Assembly: GCA_020635905.1 (NCBI GenBank)
Contig: JACJYV010000001.1
Coordinates: forward strand, 868,001-932,000
Origin: Bacteroidia bacterium
GTDB taxonomy: Bacteria > Bacteroidota > Bacteroidia > J057 > JADKCL01
Length of the DNA: 64,000 nt
Reading direction: 5' to 3'
The translations under genes were made by a program, and so were the position numbers. Below the pieces are notes generated by a model, which ran no database searches, was not told the DNA's origin, and saw nothing but the letters and a program-made list of their open reading frames with translations. How positions within the stretch are numbered: the first letter of the stretch is position 1; every line of letters begins with the position of its first letter. Shown here piece by piece: positions 17,137-26,232 of this stretch.

Positions 17137-18312
17137 ATGGCAGAATCATCTGATTTTCCTTCGAATTATCTGACTACCCTTGAGCTTTTAAAGACAAAAA
17201 TCGCTGATACTCAGTATCAGGCGGCAATGTCTGTCAACACCAGGTTAATCTATCTTTACTGGCAGGTGGGTTGTGAAATTCTCGAACAGCAATCCATTGA
17301 AGGCTGGGGTGCGAAGGTCATTTCTCAATTGGCCAATGATCTTTCAGCGGCCTTTCCTTCCATGAAAGGTTTCTCGGTCAGAAACCTGAGTTATATGCGT
17401 CAATTTGCTCAGGAATGGGATTTTCTAATTGTGCAGCAGCCTGCTGCACAAATTGAAAGTGGAGACGAATCAATTATGCAGCAGCCTGCTGCACAAATTG
17501 AAATAACAGAAAACGAGACCCAAAATACAATTATGCAGCAGGCTGCTGCACAAATTGAAAACGCTCCAAAAATCTCATTTGATGCTTTCGAAAAGCTTCA
17601 AATTGCCCAAATTCCCTGGTCACACCACATGCTACTATTGGACAAATTAAACAAACCCGGGGAGCGCCTTTTCTATTGTAAAAAGATCATTGAAAATGGA
17701 TGGTCACGCAAGGTTCTCCTGAACCAAACGGAACGTAGCCTCCACCTGCAACAAGGAGCATTAACCCACAATTTCAACCACACTTTGCCCAAAATTCAAT
17801 CTGAATTAGCAAGAGATACCTTTAAAGACCCATACTTTTTTGATTTTCTTCAACTGGGAGATGAAGCAAAGGAAAAGGAGGTTGAAGACAAATTAGTTGG
17901 CCAAATCACCGATTTTCTGCTGGAATTAGGGGCTGGATTTGCCTATATGGGCCGTCAATATAAGCTGGAAGTAGGTGGAAAGGACTTTTTTCTGGATTTG
18001 TTGTTTTACCACGTGCGGTTGCGCTGTTATGTGGTGATTGAGTTAAAAATAGGCGAATTCAAACCCGAATATGTAGGCAAAGTTCAGTTTTACCTGGCAG
18101 CTTTGGACGATTTGGTCAAAATAGATTCTGACAATGCTTCCATAGGTTTAATCCTGGTAAAGGAAGCCAACAGAGTGATAGCAGAATATGCCCTGAGAGA
18201 TTCCAGTAAGCCCATTGGTGTAGCTGGTTATAAAATCGTTGATTCTCTGCCTGAAAATCTAAAGCAGCAGCTACCATCTATCGAACAAATCGAGCAAAAG
18301 TTATCAAAGTGA
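17137..18312 (+). CDS. DUF1016 (YhcG-type) PDDEXK nuclease family protein with internal repeats
   Basis: The 391-residue protein has the DUF1016 N-terminal DNA-binding-like region (AAMSVNTRLIYLYWQVGCEI, GWGAKVISQLANDLSAAFPS, GFSVRNLSYMRQFAQEW) and the C-terminal nuclease core with GKDFFLDLLFYHVRLRCYVV followed by IELKIGEFKPEYVGKVQFYL, i.e. D...ExK. Between them, residues about 98-145 hold three copies of (I/M)(V/M)QQPAAQIE-like sequence. In relatives a single VQQPxAQIPW motif stands here; a remnant IAQIPWSHHMLL follows the third repeat. It lies alone, facing the xdh genes and overlapping xdhB by 9 bp tail to tail. Base composition is AT-richer than neighbours, suggesting transfer. A role in defence or DNA processing is inferred from the family. 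Confidence 0.88.
   Translation: MAESSDFPSNYLTTLELLKTKIADTQYQAAMSVNTRLIYLYWQVGCEILEQQSIEGWGAKVISQLANDLSAAFPSMKGFSVRNLSYMRQFAQEWDFLIVQQPAAQIESGDESIMQQPAAQIEITENETQNTIMQQAAAQIENAPKISFDAFEKLQIAQIPWSHHMLLLDKLNKPGERLFYCKKIIENGWSRKVLLNQTERSLHLQQGALTHNFNHTLPKIQSELARDTFKDPYFFDFLQLGDEAKEKEVEDKLVGQITDFLLELGAGFAYMGRQYKLEVGGKDFFLDLLFYHVRLRCYVVIELKIGEFKPEYVGKVQFYLAALDDLVKIDSDNASIGLILVKEANRVIAEYALRDSSKPIGVAGYKIVDSLPENLKQQLPSIEQIEQKLSK
17428..17560. repeat. Three palindromic in-frame repeats inside the DUF1016 gene
   Basis: The cores TGCAGCAGCCTGCTGCA (twice) and TGCAGCAGGCTGCTGCA start at 17432, 17477 and 17534, each followed by CAAATTGAAA. Each core can form an 8-bp stem. Spacings are 45 and 57 bp, both multiples of three, so all three translate as QQ(P/A)AAQIE. 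Confidence 0.85.
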
Positions 18313-20637
18313 TTTGACCTTTTCTCCACGCATTTTCCCCCTGATTTCCTCCAAGCTCAGCAAAATCACTTCATTGGTCGCGGGCAACTGAAATGCAGGT
18401 TCAAATGCATGGTTTCCCACCGCGGAAATGGCATCCTTGATAGCCAGCCAGTTGCTGAAAGCCAGCATGAAGGGCGGCTCACCCACGGCTTTGGAGCGGC
18501 GAATCGTATTGGGGTTGGGCGCTCCTTCGAGCAATTTTACCCGAAAATCCCTCGGAATATCCTGCACATTCGGGATTTTATAGGTGTCAGGACTGTGATT
18601 GAGCAGATTCCCCTTTGCGTCCCATTTGCATTCCTCTGTAGTGACCCAGCCCAGGCCCTGGATGAAGGCCCCTTCGATCTGGCCCAGGTCAATGTTCGCG
18701 TTAATGGTCTCCCCCACGTCATGCAAAATGTCCGTTCGAAGCATTTTTACATATCCCGTCAGGGTGTCCACTTCCACTTCAGAGCAAGCCATGCCAAAGG
18801 CAAAATAATGGTAGGGATTTCCATGCCCTTTGGCCCGGTCAAAATAGACGCCTGGCGTCTTGTAAAAGCCAGTTGCACTCAAACTGACCTGCCTGAAATT
18901 GGCGATGGGCATCAGTTTGGCAAATTCAATTTTTCGCTCTGGGTGGGATTCGTCAAATATTTGGTCCTGGGCAAATCGAATCTGATCGGGTTGAGAGCCT
19001 GGTCCCAGAGTTTCATTGAAATGTGCAGCTGCGACTTCCACCAGGCGGGATTTGAGCTTTTCAATGGCATTTTTGACCGCCATTCCATTCAAATCCGTGC
19101 CTGCAGAGGCTGCAGTGGCGGAAGTATTGGGCACTTTAGAGGTATTGGTGGCATTCACCTTGACCTTCCCCAATGAAATTCCCAGTTCATGGGCGGCAAT
19201 CTGTTGAATTTTGGTGTGCAGGCCCTGCCCCATTTCCGTCCCGCCGTGATTCACCAGCACCGTTCCGTCTTTGTAAATATTCACCAAAGCGCCGGCCTGA
19301 TTGAGGAAGGAAGAGGTAAAAGATATGCCAAATTTGACGGGCGTCAGGGCAATCCCCCGTTTGTAAAATTCGCTCTTGGCATTAAAATCTGCGACTCCAG
19401 CCTTCCGTTTCAGATAATCAGAACTTTTAAGTATTTGTTCTTCAATCAGATACAGACGGTTGTTCTGCACCTCCTGTCCGTAAGGGGTAATATTTTGATC
19501 TTCAGCTCCGTAAAAATTACGTCTTCTCACCTCAAACGGATCCATTTTCAGAAATCTGGCGATGCGGTCGAGGGCATTTTCAGTAGCTGACATTCCCTGT
19601 GGTCCACCAAATCCGCGGAAAGCCGTATTGGAAGGCACATTGGTTTTCCAGGCATTGCCAATGATGCGGATGTTGGGGAAAAAATAGCTGTTGTCCGCGT
19701 GCATCATGGCACGTTCCAGCACGGCCATGGTCAGGTCAGTAGCGATGCCTGCGCTGGTGTGCTGGGTGACGTCATAGGCGGTCACGCGGCCAGTTTGGTC
19801 AAATCCAATTTTATACTCGAAGAAAAAGGGATGGCGTTTTCCCGTAATTTTTTGGTCGTCGTCGCGAAACAGACGGATTTTCACTGGCCGGCCAGTGGCC
19901 TTGCAGAGCAAAGCCGCCCAGATGGCAGTATGATTGGCCTGGGTTTCCTTACCCCCAAAAGCGCCTCCCATTCGCCTGACTTCCACCTCCACCTCCATTT
20001 TGGAAATGCCCAAAACCTCGGCTACGAGGGCCTGGGTTTCGCTGGGATGCTGGGTGGAACTGAGCACTTTCACTTCGTTGCCCTCGCCAGGCAGACAAAG
20101 ACAAACCTGGGTTTCCAGGTACCAATGTTCCTGCGCGCCCGTGTGCAAAGTGCCTTCCAGAATATGATCAGCCCCGGCAAATCCTTTTTCTATATCTCCG
20201 CGCTCAATTTTTCGGGCTGGTTGGATCAATTCACCTTTTTGAATGGCGTCTTCAATGCTGAGAATGGGTTCAAGCACTTCGTATCCGACCTGAATAAGCT
20301 TTTCAGCGCGAATGGCCGTCATTTCGTCGTCGGCAGCGATGATAAACATGGCCTGACCCACGCATTCCACTTTGCCCGCGGCCAGCACGGGTTCGTCGTG
20401 AATGATGGGCCCCATCTGGTTTTCGCCGGGCAAATCCTGGTAAGAAAGCACGGCATGCACGCCTGGCAAAGCCCTGGCGGCGGCCAGGTCAAAACTGAGA
20501 ATGCGCGCATGCGCATGTGGGCTGTACACCACGCGTCCGTGCAACAGGCGGTCATTGACCAGCAGGTCGTCGATGTAGCGGGCCTCGCCCGTGACATGAA
20601 AAGCGCCGCTTTCGTGGGGTATATTTTGAGTGCTCAT
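18304..20637 (-). CDS. xdhB: Xanthine dehydrogenase, molybdopterin-binding large subunit
   Basis: The 777-residue protein starting MSTQNIPHESGAFHVTGEAR has the length typical of bacterial XdhB. Molybdenum-cofactor motifs include RMGGAFGGKETQ, NTAFRGFGGPQGMSATENAL, NHGGTEMGQGLHTKIQQIA and KAVGEPPFMLAF, where the Glu is the expected catalytic base. I chose the ATG at 20637, 5 bp after the xdhA stop, rather than one 36 bp upstream that would overlap xdhA and add an unrelated leader. With XdhA it oxidises hypoxanthine and xanthine to urate, feeding PuuD. XdhC, needed for cofactor sulfuration, is encoded upstream. Confidence 0.95.
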   Translation of the reverse strand: MSTQNIPHESGAFHVTGEARYIDDLLVNDRLLHGRVVYSPHAHARILSFDLAAARALPGVHAVLSYQDLPGENQMGPIIHDEPVLAAGKVECVGQAMFIIAADDEMTAIRAEKLIQVGYEVLEPILSIEDAIQKGELIQPARKIERGDIEKGFAGADHILEGTLHTGAQEHWYLETQVCLCLPGEGNEVKVLSSTQHPSETQALVAEVLGISKMEVEVEVRRMGGAFGGKETQANHTAIWAALLCKATGRPVKIRLFRDDDQKITGKRHPFFFEYKIGFDQTGRVTAYDVTQHTSAGIATDLTMAVLERAMMHADNSYFFPNIRIIGNAWKTNVPSNTAFRGFGGPQGMSATENALDRIARFLKMDPFEVRRRNFYGAEDQNITPYGQEVQNNRLYLIEEQILKSSDYLKRKAGVADFNAKSEFYKRGIALTPVKFGISFTSSFLNQAGALVNIYKDGTVLVNHGGTEMGQGLHTKIQQIAAHELGISLGKVKVNATNTSKVPNTSATAASAGTDLNGMAVKNAIEKLKSRLVEVAAAHFNETLGPGSQPDQIRFAQDQIFDESHPERKIEFAKLMPIANFRQVSLSATGFYKTPGVYFDRAKGHGNPYHYFAFGMACSEVEVDTLTGYVKMLRTDILHDVGETINANIDLGQIEGAFIQGLGWVTTEECKWDAKGNLLNHSPDTYKIPNVQDIPRDFRVKLLEGAPNPNTIRRSKAVGEPPFMLAFSNWLAIKDAISAVGNHAFEPAFQLPATNEVILLSLEEIRGKMRGEKVKSL

Positions 20638-20642
20638 GTTTT

Positions 20643-22121
20643 TCAGACAGTTTGAGGGACGGTTTCGCTCCAAAATTTCAACAACAGATTGCGGGCCATT
20701 ACCCGACGCCCCTCCTTGCCGGCCCGGGCATCAGAAATGGGCGTAAATGCACTCTCCACCAGATCCATGGCCGCTTCCACATTGGCGCGGGACCATTCTT
20801 TCCCCTGCAAAAAATCCTCGGCAGCCTCAGCCCGTTTGGTGGTGGCGGCCATTCCTCCATAATACAATCTGATTTCCTTCACCCTACCTTTTTCATCCAA
20901 TCCCAACCTGAATCCCCCACTGACGGTCGAAATATCCAGGTCCTTTCTTTTGGAAATCTTGTAGGATTTCACCGTAATTCCCGGTTGATTTTTATGCAAA
21001 ATGAAGGATTCAATCAGTTCATTTCCCGCCAGAACAGTTGAACGGTAGCCATCAATGAAGTCTGCAACCTTCAGGCGACGCCTTTGCAGGGATTGAACGC
21101 CATTTTCGCTCAGGTTCACCAATTCCACCTCTGCGTCCAGAGCCATCAGAACGGGAGGCGTGTCGCCGATCGGGGAAGCAGTGCCCACATTTCCTCCCAG
21201 CGTGGCCAGGTTACGAATCTGGCGGGAGCCAAACACATTCAGCATGTCGTTCAAAGCAGGAAATTTTTTTTCTGATAATTTTCGCACCTTTTCCAGGCTT
21301 ACTCCTGCTCCAATTTTCAAGGTCTCAGTTGCAGATTCCACTTTTTTCAATTCCTGAACCCCTGACAGGTCGATCACCACTGGCAAAACCCGCTTTTGTT
21401 TGGTAACCAGCAAGCCAATGTCGGTCGAGCCATTTACCAACAAGGCAGTGGGGTGTTGCTGACGCAATCTGAGGGCCTCCGTCAGGTTCTGCGGGCGAAA
21501 ATAGACCTGATCTTCCCTGCGAATTTCGAAGGTGGAGCTATTTTGAGCCAAATTTTGCAAGATTTTAGCCATGGCAGGCGCAAATTCTGCAATGGGATCG
21601 TGGGGACCTTTGGCACAACTTTGGGCGGCGGCTTCCACAATCGGGCGATAACCCGTACAACGGCAAAGATTGCCGGTCAGGGCATCGTCGATTTCGTCGC
21701 GGGAAGGATTTGGGCCTTGTTTGTACAAAGCGAAAAGAGACATGATAAAGCCGGGGGTGCAATAGCCACACTGGCTGCCGCCCGTTTCGACCATGGCTTC
21801 CTGCACGGGGTGCAGGGCGGTTGATTTCCCGATGGATTCCACCGTAATCAGCTGTTTTCCATGAATTTGGGGCAGGAAAATGAGGCAACTGTCGCAGGCC
21901 TGGTAGGACATGCCTCCATTTCCGTCGGGCTCGCCCAGAACCACGGTGCAGGCCCCGCAATCGCCCTCGGCGCAGCCCTCCTTGGTGCCTTTGCGGTCGG
22001 AACGACCGCGGAGGTACTGCAGTAAGGTGGTGGTGGGACTGAGGTGAGCCTCAGCGGCAAAATCTATGCGTTCTGTGCCATTTCCAAAGCCAAATTCTAT
22101 GTCTGTACGCGTGCCTTGCAT
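20643..22121 (-). CDS. xdhA: Xanthine dehydrogenase small subunit (2Fe-2S and FAD domains)
   Basis: The 492-residue protein has two [2Fe-2S] clusters: a plant-ferredoxin type near residue 50-80 (GCAEGDCGACTVVLGE plus YQACDSC) and a second with GGSQCGYCTPGFIMS and TGNLCRCTGYRPIVEA. The FAD-binding part (about 195-370) includes NLTEALRLRQQHPTALLVNG, STDIGLLV and LATLGGNVGTASPIGDTPPV, and a CO dehydrogenase flavoprotein C-terminal domain follows. It passes electrons from the molybdenum site in XdhB to its acceptor. It is the first of the xdhA-xdhB pair. Confidence 0.95.
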   Translation of the reverse strand: MQGTRTDIEFGFGNGTERIDFAAEAHLSPTTTLLQYLRGRSDRKGTKEGCAEGDCGACTVVLGEPDGNGGMSYQACDSCLIFLPQIHGKQLITVESIGKSTALHPVQEAMVETGGSQCGYCTPGFIMSLFALYKQGPNPSRDEIDDALTGNLCRCTGYRPIVEAAAQSCAKGPHDPIAEFAPAMAKILQNLAQNSSTFEIRREDQVYFRPQNLTEALRLRQQHPTALLVNGSTDIGLLVTKQKRVLPVVIDLSGVQELKKVESATETLKIGAGVSLEKVRKLSEKKFPALNDMLNVFGSRQIRNLATLGGNVGTASPIGDTPPVLMALDAEVELVNLSENGVQSLQRRRLKVADFIDGYRSTVLAGNELIESFILHKNQPGITVKSYKISKRKDLDISTVSGGFRLGLDEKGRVKEIRLYYGGMAATTKRAEAAEDFLQGKEWSRANVEAAMDLVESAFTPISDARAGKEGRRVMARNLLLKFWSETVPQTV

Positions 22122-22253
22122 GTTTTTCCTTGCTTGAAATCAGGATTGGTTTCCAAGTTAAGGAAATGAGGTGGGAAATGGGAATGTTTTGCCCCGCGGA
22201 TTTCAAGTGAATTGGAATGAATTCCTGGAGTTGGGGTAAAAAGTAACCAATTT

Positions 22254-23729
22254 TTAATTTTCCCCCTGGTCCTGCTCCCTGACCCAACGATGAATTTTCA
22301 ATTCTCCCGCCTGCTCCAATTCAATTGAAACTCCTCCTTCAGGCTTAAAATCCCACTCACGGGAAAGAACGGTGAGATCAGTCCATTCAGGAAAGTACCT
22401 TAGGTTTTCCATGTATTTGACTTGGGTTTCAGGAAACCGCCATTTGGATTCCAGATACAGGGACAAGCCCGATTCCCGCAGGGTCAGGGGGACAGCTCCC
22501 GGAACGGGGCGGAAATTTTGGGTGATGAAATCCCGTTTGGGATGGCTGGCCCGGGAGAATTTTTGCAATCCTGTCAAAAGGAAAACCACGGAAACTGTCA
22601 GCCAAATGAATTTGAGCCAGGTCCACATTTGTCCGAGACGTCGCATCAGTTCGCTCACCATGATCAAAATCAGGGGAAATGTTGGGGCCAGATACCAGCC
22701 AAATTTACCCGAGGAAACCTGCAGCACAATAAAATTTGGAATTATGAAAGCCAAAGCCCAGACCAGTAATCCTTTTTCCTGCCAGATTTTTACTGCTCTC
22801 AGTTTTGGGACCAGAAGAAAGGCACAGATCAGAGTCAGCCAGAGAAAAAACCAGATACCCAGGTACACATTGAGGGCCACGGGCAGAAAATCCCAGCCTG
22901 ATTTCAGGCCTTCTGCATCAAAATCGGGATCACTGAACCTGCGAAAAGTGTCGTAATTCCACAACACCTCCCAGGCATTATGGCCTCCTACCAGATTATT
23001 TTCATAGGTGGTTCCCAATACCCTGATCAGCCCGTACCAACTGAAAATTCCCAATAAAAACAACCCGGGAACGAGGTAAAAGGAAGGTTTTTTCAAAAAC
23101 TGGAAGCCCTTGAAATGCCATAATAAATACAATCCAGCCCCTGGCAGGACCAGGAAAACAGCCGTTCCTTTGGTATAAAATCCAAGAATCAGCAGCAGGG
23201 CGCCCGAAATCCCCCATTTGAGTTGCTGGCTTGGGGCATACTCATACACACAAATCATGAAAAGGAAGCAAAACAGCATAAATAAGGCATCAGTATCCCC
23301 GGTTCGGCCAAGGTGATCCCCTAAAAAACCCTTTGTGCCCAACATCGTCAGACAGGTCAGGAAGGCCGTATTCTGGTCGAAAATTCGTTTCAGCCAGGCG
23401 AAAGCCAGCAGTACCAAAATAAATACCGCGCAGGCTGACGGAAACCTCAGGGCAAAAGCATTTTTACCAAAAACCTGATAGGAAAGCGCAGTGGTCCACA
23501 TCGCCAAAGGGGGTTTTCCAACCCATTGGTCAATTTTTCCGCCCAGGTGATAGTTGATGAAATCGCCCGTTTCAAGCATTTCCAGGGCCAGAATGCCGTA
23601 ATAGGTTTCGTCCCAATCGTGCAGATCGGCTTTTCCCAACCAGCCAAAACACATGATCATGGCCAGGCAAATCAATAATATCCAGCTTAAAAAACCGGAC
23701 GCACGGGTTTGGTTTTGGGAAACAGACAT
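22254..23729 (-). CDS. Glycosyltransferase family 39 membrane protein
   Basis: The 491-residue protein has about ten to twelve hydrophobic segments. The first periplasmic loop carries the GT39/ArnT-type acidic motif DLHDWDETYYGILALEMLET, followed by GKIDQWVGKPPLAMWTTAL. Such enzymes transfer a sugar from a lipid-linked donor to lipid A, protein or another acceptor. It sits between xdhC and xdhA on the same strand but has no evident link to purine breakdown. Acceptor and donor cannot be told from sequence. Confidence 0.85.
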   Translation of the reverse strand: MSVSQNQTRASGFLSWILLICLAMIMCFGWLGKADLHDWDETYYGILALEMLETGDFINYHLGGKIDQWVGKPPLAMWTTALSYQVFGKNAFALRFPSACAVFILVLLAFAWLKRIFDQNTAFLTCLTMLGTKGFLGDHLGRTGDTDALFMLFCFLFMICVYEYAPSQQLKWGISGALLLILGFYTKGTAVFLVLPGAGLYLLWHFKGFQFLKKPSFYLVPGLFLLGIFSWYGLIRVLGTTYENNLVGGHNAWEVLWNYDTFRRFSDPDFDAEGLKSGWDFLPVALNVYLGIWFFLWLTLICAFLLVPKLRAVKIWQEKGLLVWALAFIIPNFIVLQVSSGKFGWYLAPTFPLILIMVSELMRRLGQMWTWLKFIWLTVSVVFLLTGLQKFSRASHPKRDFITQNFRPVPGAVPLTLRESGLSLYLESKWRFPETQVKYMENLRYFPEWTDLTVLSREWDFKPEGGVSIELEQAGELKIHRWVREQDQGEN

Positions 23730-23891
23730 GGGTTATTCAGGTTAAAAAGGTAACTCAAATTACAAAGGTGATCCCTAAAAACAAAGAATCAGGGCAGTGG
23801 AAGTGGAATTTTCCAGGGTTTATGCGCCCTGAAATCATGTGCAGGGACGAGATTCTAATATTTCAGGAGTTTCTGTAAAAATTCACCCTTT

Positions 23892-24689
23892 CTAAAATTC
23901 CTTCCTGAATCTGTGGGCCAGGTCGGGTTCCAATGCGCCCCGTACATCAATCAGGCGGGCCAGGATGGAAATAGCAATTTCGGCGGGCGTCTGGCTGCGA
24001 ATGGGCAAGCCCATGGGCCAATCAATGCCTGCCATTTCTTCCTCTGTGAGGGTATTGGCGGCCAAAAAGATCTTTTTGGCCATTTCTACCTTGCGCTGGC
24101 TGCCGATCATGCCCAGGTAGGCATGGGGCTGGCGGGCGCAATGTGCAACGATTTCGCGGTCGTAGGCATGGTCGTGGGTAATGACGCACACCAGACAATC
24201 GGGGGTAAAATTCAATTCTTCAAATGCCACCAGATGCGACATATTGAGCAGGCGCAGGCCTTCGGCCTGCAGCAAAGCCGTTTGCTCAGAGCGCTCATCG
24301 ATCACGGTCACCGCAAAGTCAAGCCGCGAGGCGAATTCGGCCAGGGCCCGCCCAATGTGACCCGCCCCAAAGATGAATAATTGCTTTTTTGCCATGATGG
24401 GTTCGATGAATATTTCAATACTGCCCCCGCAGCACATGCCGTGGTCCTGCACCAGGGCGTGAGTAAATCGTTGGGCTTTGCGTTTGTGCAGCACCTTTTG
24501 CGCATCGCGAATCACTTGAAACTCAAGGGCTCCGCCCCCTATGCTGCCAAAAATGGTTCCATCGGCCAGGACGGCCATTTTGGCGCCTGGCTTACGCGGA
24601 GTCGAGCCATGCGAGTCTGTCACGGTACACAGGGCGAAGTCTGTGCCCGCGGCTTCCAATTGAGCCAGGATTGCGAAAAAGCCGGACAT
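23892..24689 (-). CDS. xdhC: Xanthine dehydrogenase accessory protein XdhC
   Basis: The 265-residue protein has the XdhC N-terminal motif LCTVTDSHGSTPRKPGAKMA, then FGSIGGGALEF, the cysteine motif HGMCCGGSIEIFIEP, and a C-terminal Rossmann domain with KQLFIFGAGHIGRALAEFAS and a conserved VCVITHDHAYDREIVAH. XdhC binds the molybdenum cofactor, promotes its sulfuration and hands it to XdhB. Its position upstream of xdhA and xdhB on the same strand fits this. Confidence 0.93.
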   Translation of the reverse strand: MSGFFAILAQLEAAGTDFALCTVTDSHGSTPRKPGAKMAVLADGTIFGSIGGGALEFQVIRDAQKVLHKRKAQRFTHALVQDHGMCCGGSIEIFIEPIMAKKQLFIFGAGHIGRALAEFASRLDFAVTVIDERSEQTALLQAEGLRLLNMSHLVAFEELNFTPDCLVCVITHDHAYDREIVAHCARQPHAYLGMIGSQRKVEMAKKIFLAANTLTEEEMAGIDWPMGLPIRSQTPAEIAISILARLIDVRGALEPDLAHRFRKEF

Positions 24690-24784
24690 TTCTGAGGAAA
24701 GTTAGGGAAAATGTTTGGTTTGACGGCAGGTGGGTGCTCAAAAGACAATTTACCTGATTCTACTTTCAGATTTTACCTGAAAAA

Positions 24785-25225
24785 TCAGCGTTTGTAAAAG
24801 ATGTAATCTGTAATTATGGGTTCGATGCCCGCCTGCCGCAAATCTGACATGATCTGAGCGCGGTGATGGGTGAAATGATTGGCCGTATGAAAGAGAATTT
24901 CCTGCACGGAATTGGAAAATTCCTGCCCTTTGGAGTTCTGATATTTGATTTGCTGGGCCAAATCAAAGGTCTGAATGATGCCCAGGGTATCCTCGTAATT
25001 TGCCTGGTCAATGGCCTGAAAACTCTCAGGCGCATGCGCCTGGTGCACGCCAAACGGCTTGGTATTCAATATGCGGGAATTCCAGATCTGATGGGCATTC
25101 AGGGAATGCGAAAACAGGGGAAGCACCCGCTCAGGCAAATGATCCCGCTTTTCCAGCAGCAGGGTGGCCAGTTTCTGGTTGAGGTGGTGGTGGTAGGCGA
25201 AGAGGTCTGCAAAAAATTCTTTCAT
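24785..25225 (-). CDS. DinB-like four-helix metal-binding protein
   Basis: The 146-residue protein (MKEFFADLFAYHHHLNQKL) has the DinB-family spacing of three His ligands: an N-terminal YHHHLN, a middle SLNAHQIWNSRIL, and a C-terminal HTANHFTHHRAQIM motif. DinB-like proteins are often metal-dependent thiol transferases or stress-related enzymes; the substrate here is unknown. An ATG six codons upstream (25243) is also possible. It lies upstream of xdhC on the same strand, about 95 bp away. Confidence 0.8.
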   Translation of the reverse strand: MKEFFADLFAYHHHLNQKLATLLLEKRDHLPERVLPLFSHSLNAHQIWNSRILNTKPFGVHQAHAPESFQAIDQANYEDTLGIIQTFDLAQQIKYQNSKGQEFSNSVQEILFHTANHFTHHRAQIMSDLRQAGIEPIITDYIFYKR

Positions 25226-25341
25226 GACAGTTTGGAAAATCAATTCAATCGAATTCTGTTGCAGATTCTACGCAGCCAGGTTGGCTAAAGTTGGAGTTGG
25301 GAGAAAGATAAAAGCCCCCTCCAGGAACCTACGCTTTTCCT

Positions 25342-25959
25342 TTACTTCTTTTTCCCTTTAATCCATTCCTGAATAAAAAAAGCAAATTCACTCCATGGCA
25401 TCTCTGAAACGTCCGCATCAGTAAGCATATTTTGGGGGGAAATCACCTCATAGAAATCTCCATTGAATTCATTGAAGTGCAGCCAAATCTTATTAGCGCT
25501 GTCAATCTGGTCTCCTGCAAATTTCCTGATCCAGTTTCTGACCTGCCTGATTGCCTTTTCAGGTGAATCGTCGTGAATGGCTATGTCATTTCCAGAAATA
25601 TCAGAAATGGACTGCTGATATCTATACCTCTCCTTATCAAGGATCAACATAAATTTTTGCTTCTGAATTTCTGTTCCAAATCTTCGGCAACCCATATCCA
25701 TGCCCAATTCGAAAGGCATATTAAACCGTGCCAATTCATTCTTCCTGGTTGATTTCATTCTTGATAGGTCATGAATGCTATACTTGGATTTCTCAATCAG
25801 GTTTTGAATTCCCGAAATCCTTGAACTGGCGGAATTGGTGGTTTCTGACAATAATGGGTTGAAATCCAGGTAAATCAGACAAAAAAATACAGCTTTAAGA
25901 ATGGGTTTGTATTCTTTATCAAATGGACAATTGATAAAGACATTATTCTCGAATGGCAT
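25342..25959 (-). CDS. TIR-like / nucleoside deoxyribosyltransferase-like protein
   Basis: The 205-residue protein starts MPFENNVFINCPFDKEYKPI, a beta strand and loop like the first strand of TIR or N-deoxyribosyltransferase folds, followed by SASSRISGIQNLIEKSKYSI, HDLSRM and ARFNMPFELGMDMGCRRFG. The SxYSIHDLSR and PFELG motifs look like the conserved core of a family seen in bacterial conflict loci; the Glu in FELG may be catalytic (inference). It overlaps the upstream DUF2188 gene by 1 bp (TAATG), so the two are one unit. Base composition is AT-rich. I cannot name the family with certainty; an NAD-consuming or nucleotide-acting defence effector is a reasonable hypothesis. Confidence 0.5.
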   Translation of the reverse strand: MPFENNVFINCPFDKEYKPILKAVFFCLIYLDFNPLLSETTNSASSRISGIQNLIEKSKYSIHDLSRMKSTRKNELARFNMPFELGMDMGCRRFGTEIQKQKFMLILDKERYRYQQSISDISGNDIAIHDDSPEKAIRQVRNWIRKFAGDQIDSANKIWLHFNEFNGDFYEVISPQNMLTDADVSEMPWSEFAFFIQEWIKGKKK

Positions 25960-26219
25960 TATCTTTGATTCGCAACCTGTACTCTTTCCACAGAGCCGTC
26001 CTGACGGTGCAATACAATCATTTCAGTACCCCCAGTACGCATCAATTCCCTTGCTTTATTAATGGCTAGAATTCGTGTAGGAAATTCACCTAAAATCCTG
26101 CCTGCCCCTTCCTTAAAAACAGCCCAATTCCCTTCTTTTGAAATTACATGCGCTTTATTTCCTGAAGCACCAGCATTTCTCAACAATTGACCCAAATTTA
26201 TTCTTACTTGTTCGTCCAT
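25959..26219 (-). CDS. DUF2188 domain protein
   Basis: This small protein (86 residues) matches the DUF2188 pattern: HVISKEGNWAVFKEGAGRIL, then PTRILAINKARELMRTGGTE, MIVLHRQDGSVERVQVAN, that is a strand with W-x-V, a helix with periodic Ala and Arg, and a final xVHxxDGxxxR strand pair. DUF2188 proteins are small and often partner other genes. It is cotranscribed with the TIR-like gene (1-bp overlap) and lies first, so it could be a regulatory or neutralising partner; that is inference. Confidence 0.65.
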   Translation of the reverse strand: MDEQVRINLGQLLRNAGASGNKAHVISKEGNWAVFKEGAGRILGEFPTRILAINKARELMRTGGTEMIVLHRQDGSVERVQVANQR

Positions 26220-26232
26220 GATTCAAATTTAA

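Noticed and set aside
17428..17560. Possible CRISPR-like or regulatory palindrome array
   Set aside because: Only three units, in frame inside a coding region, with unequal 45 and 57 bp spacing and no spacer-like diversity.
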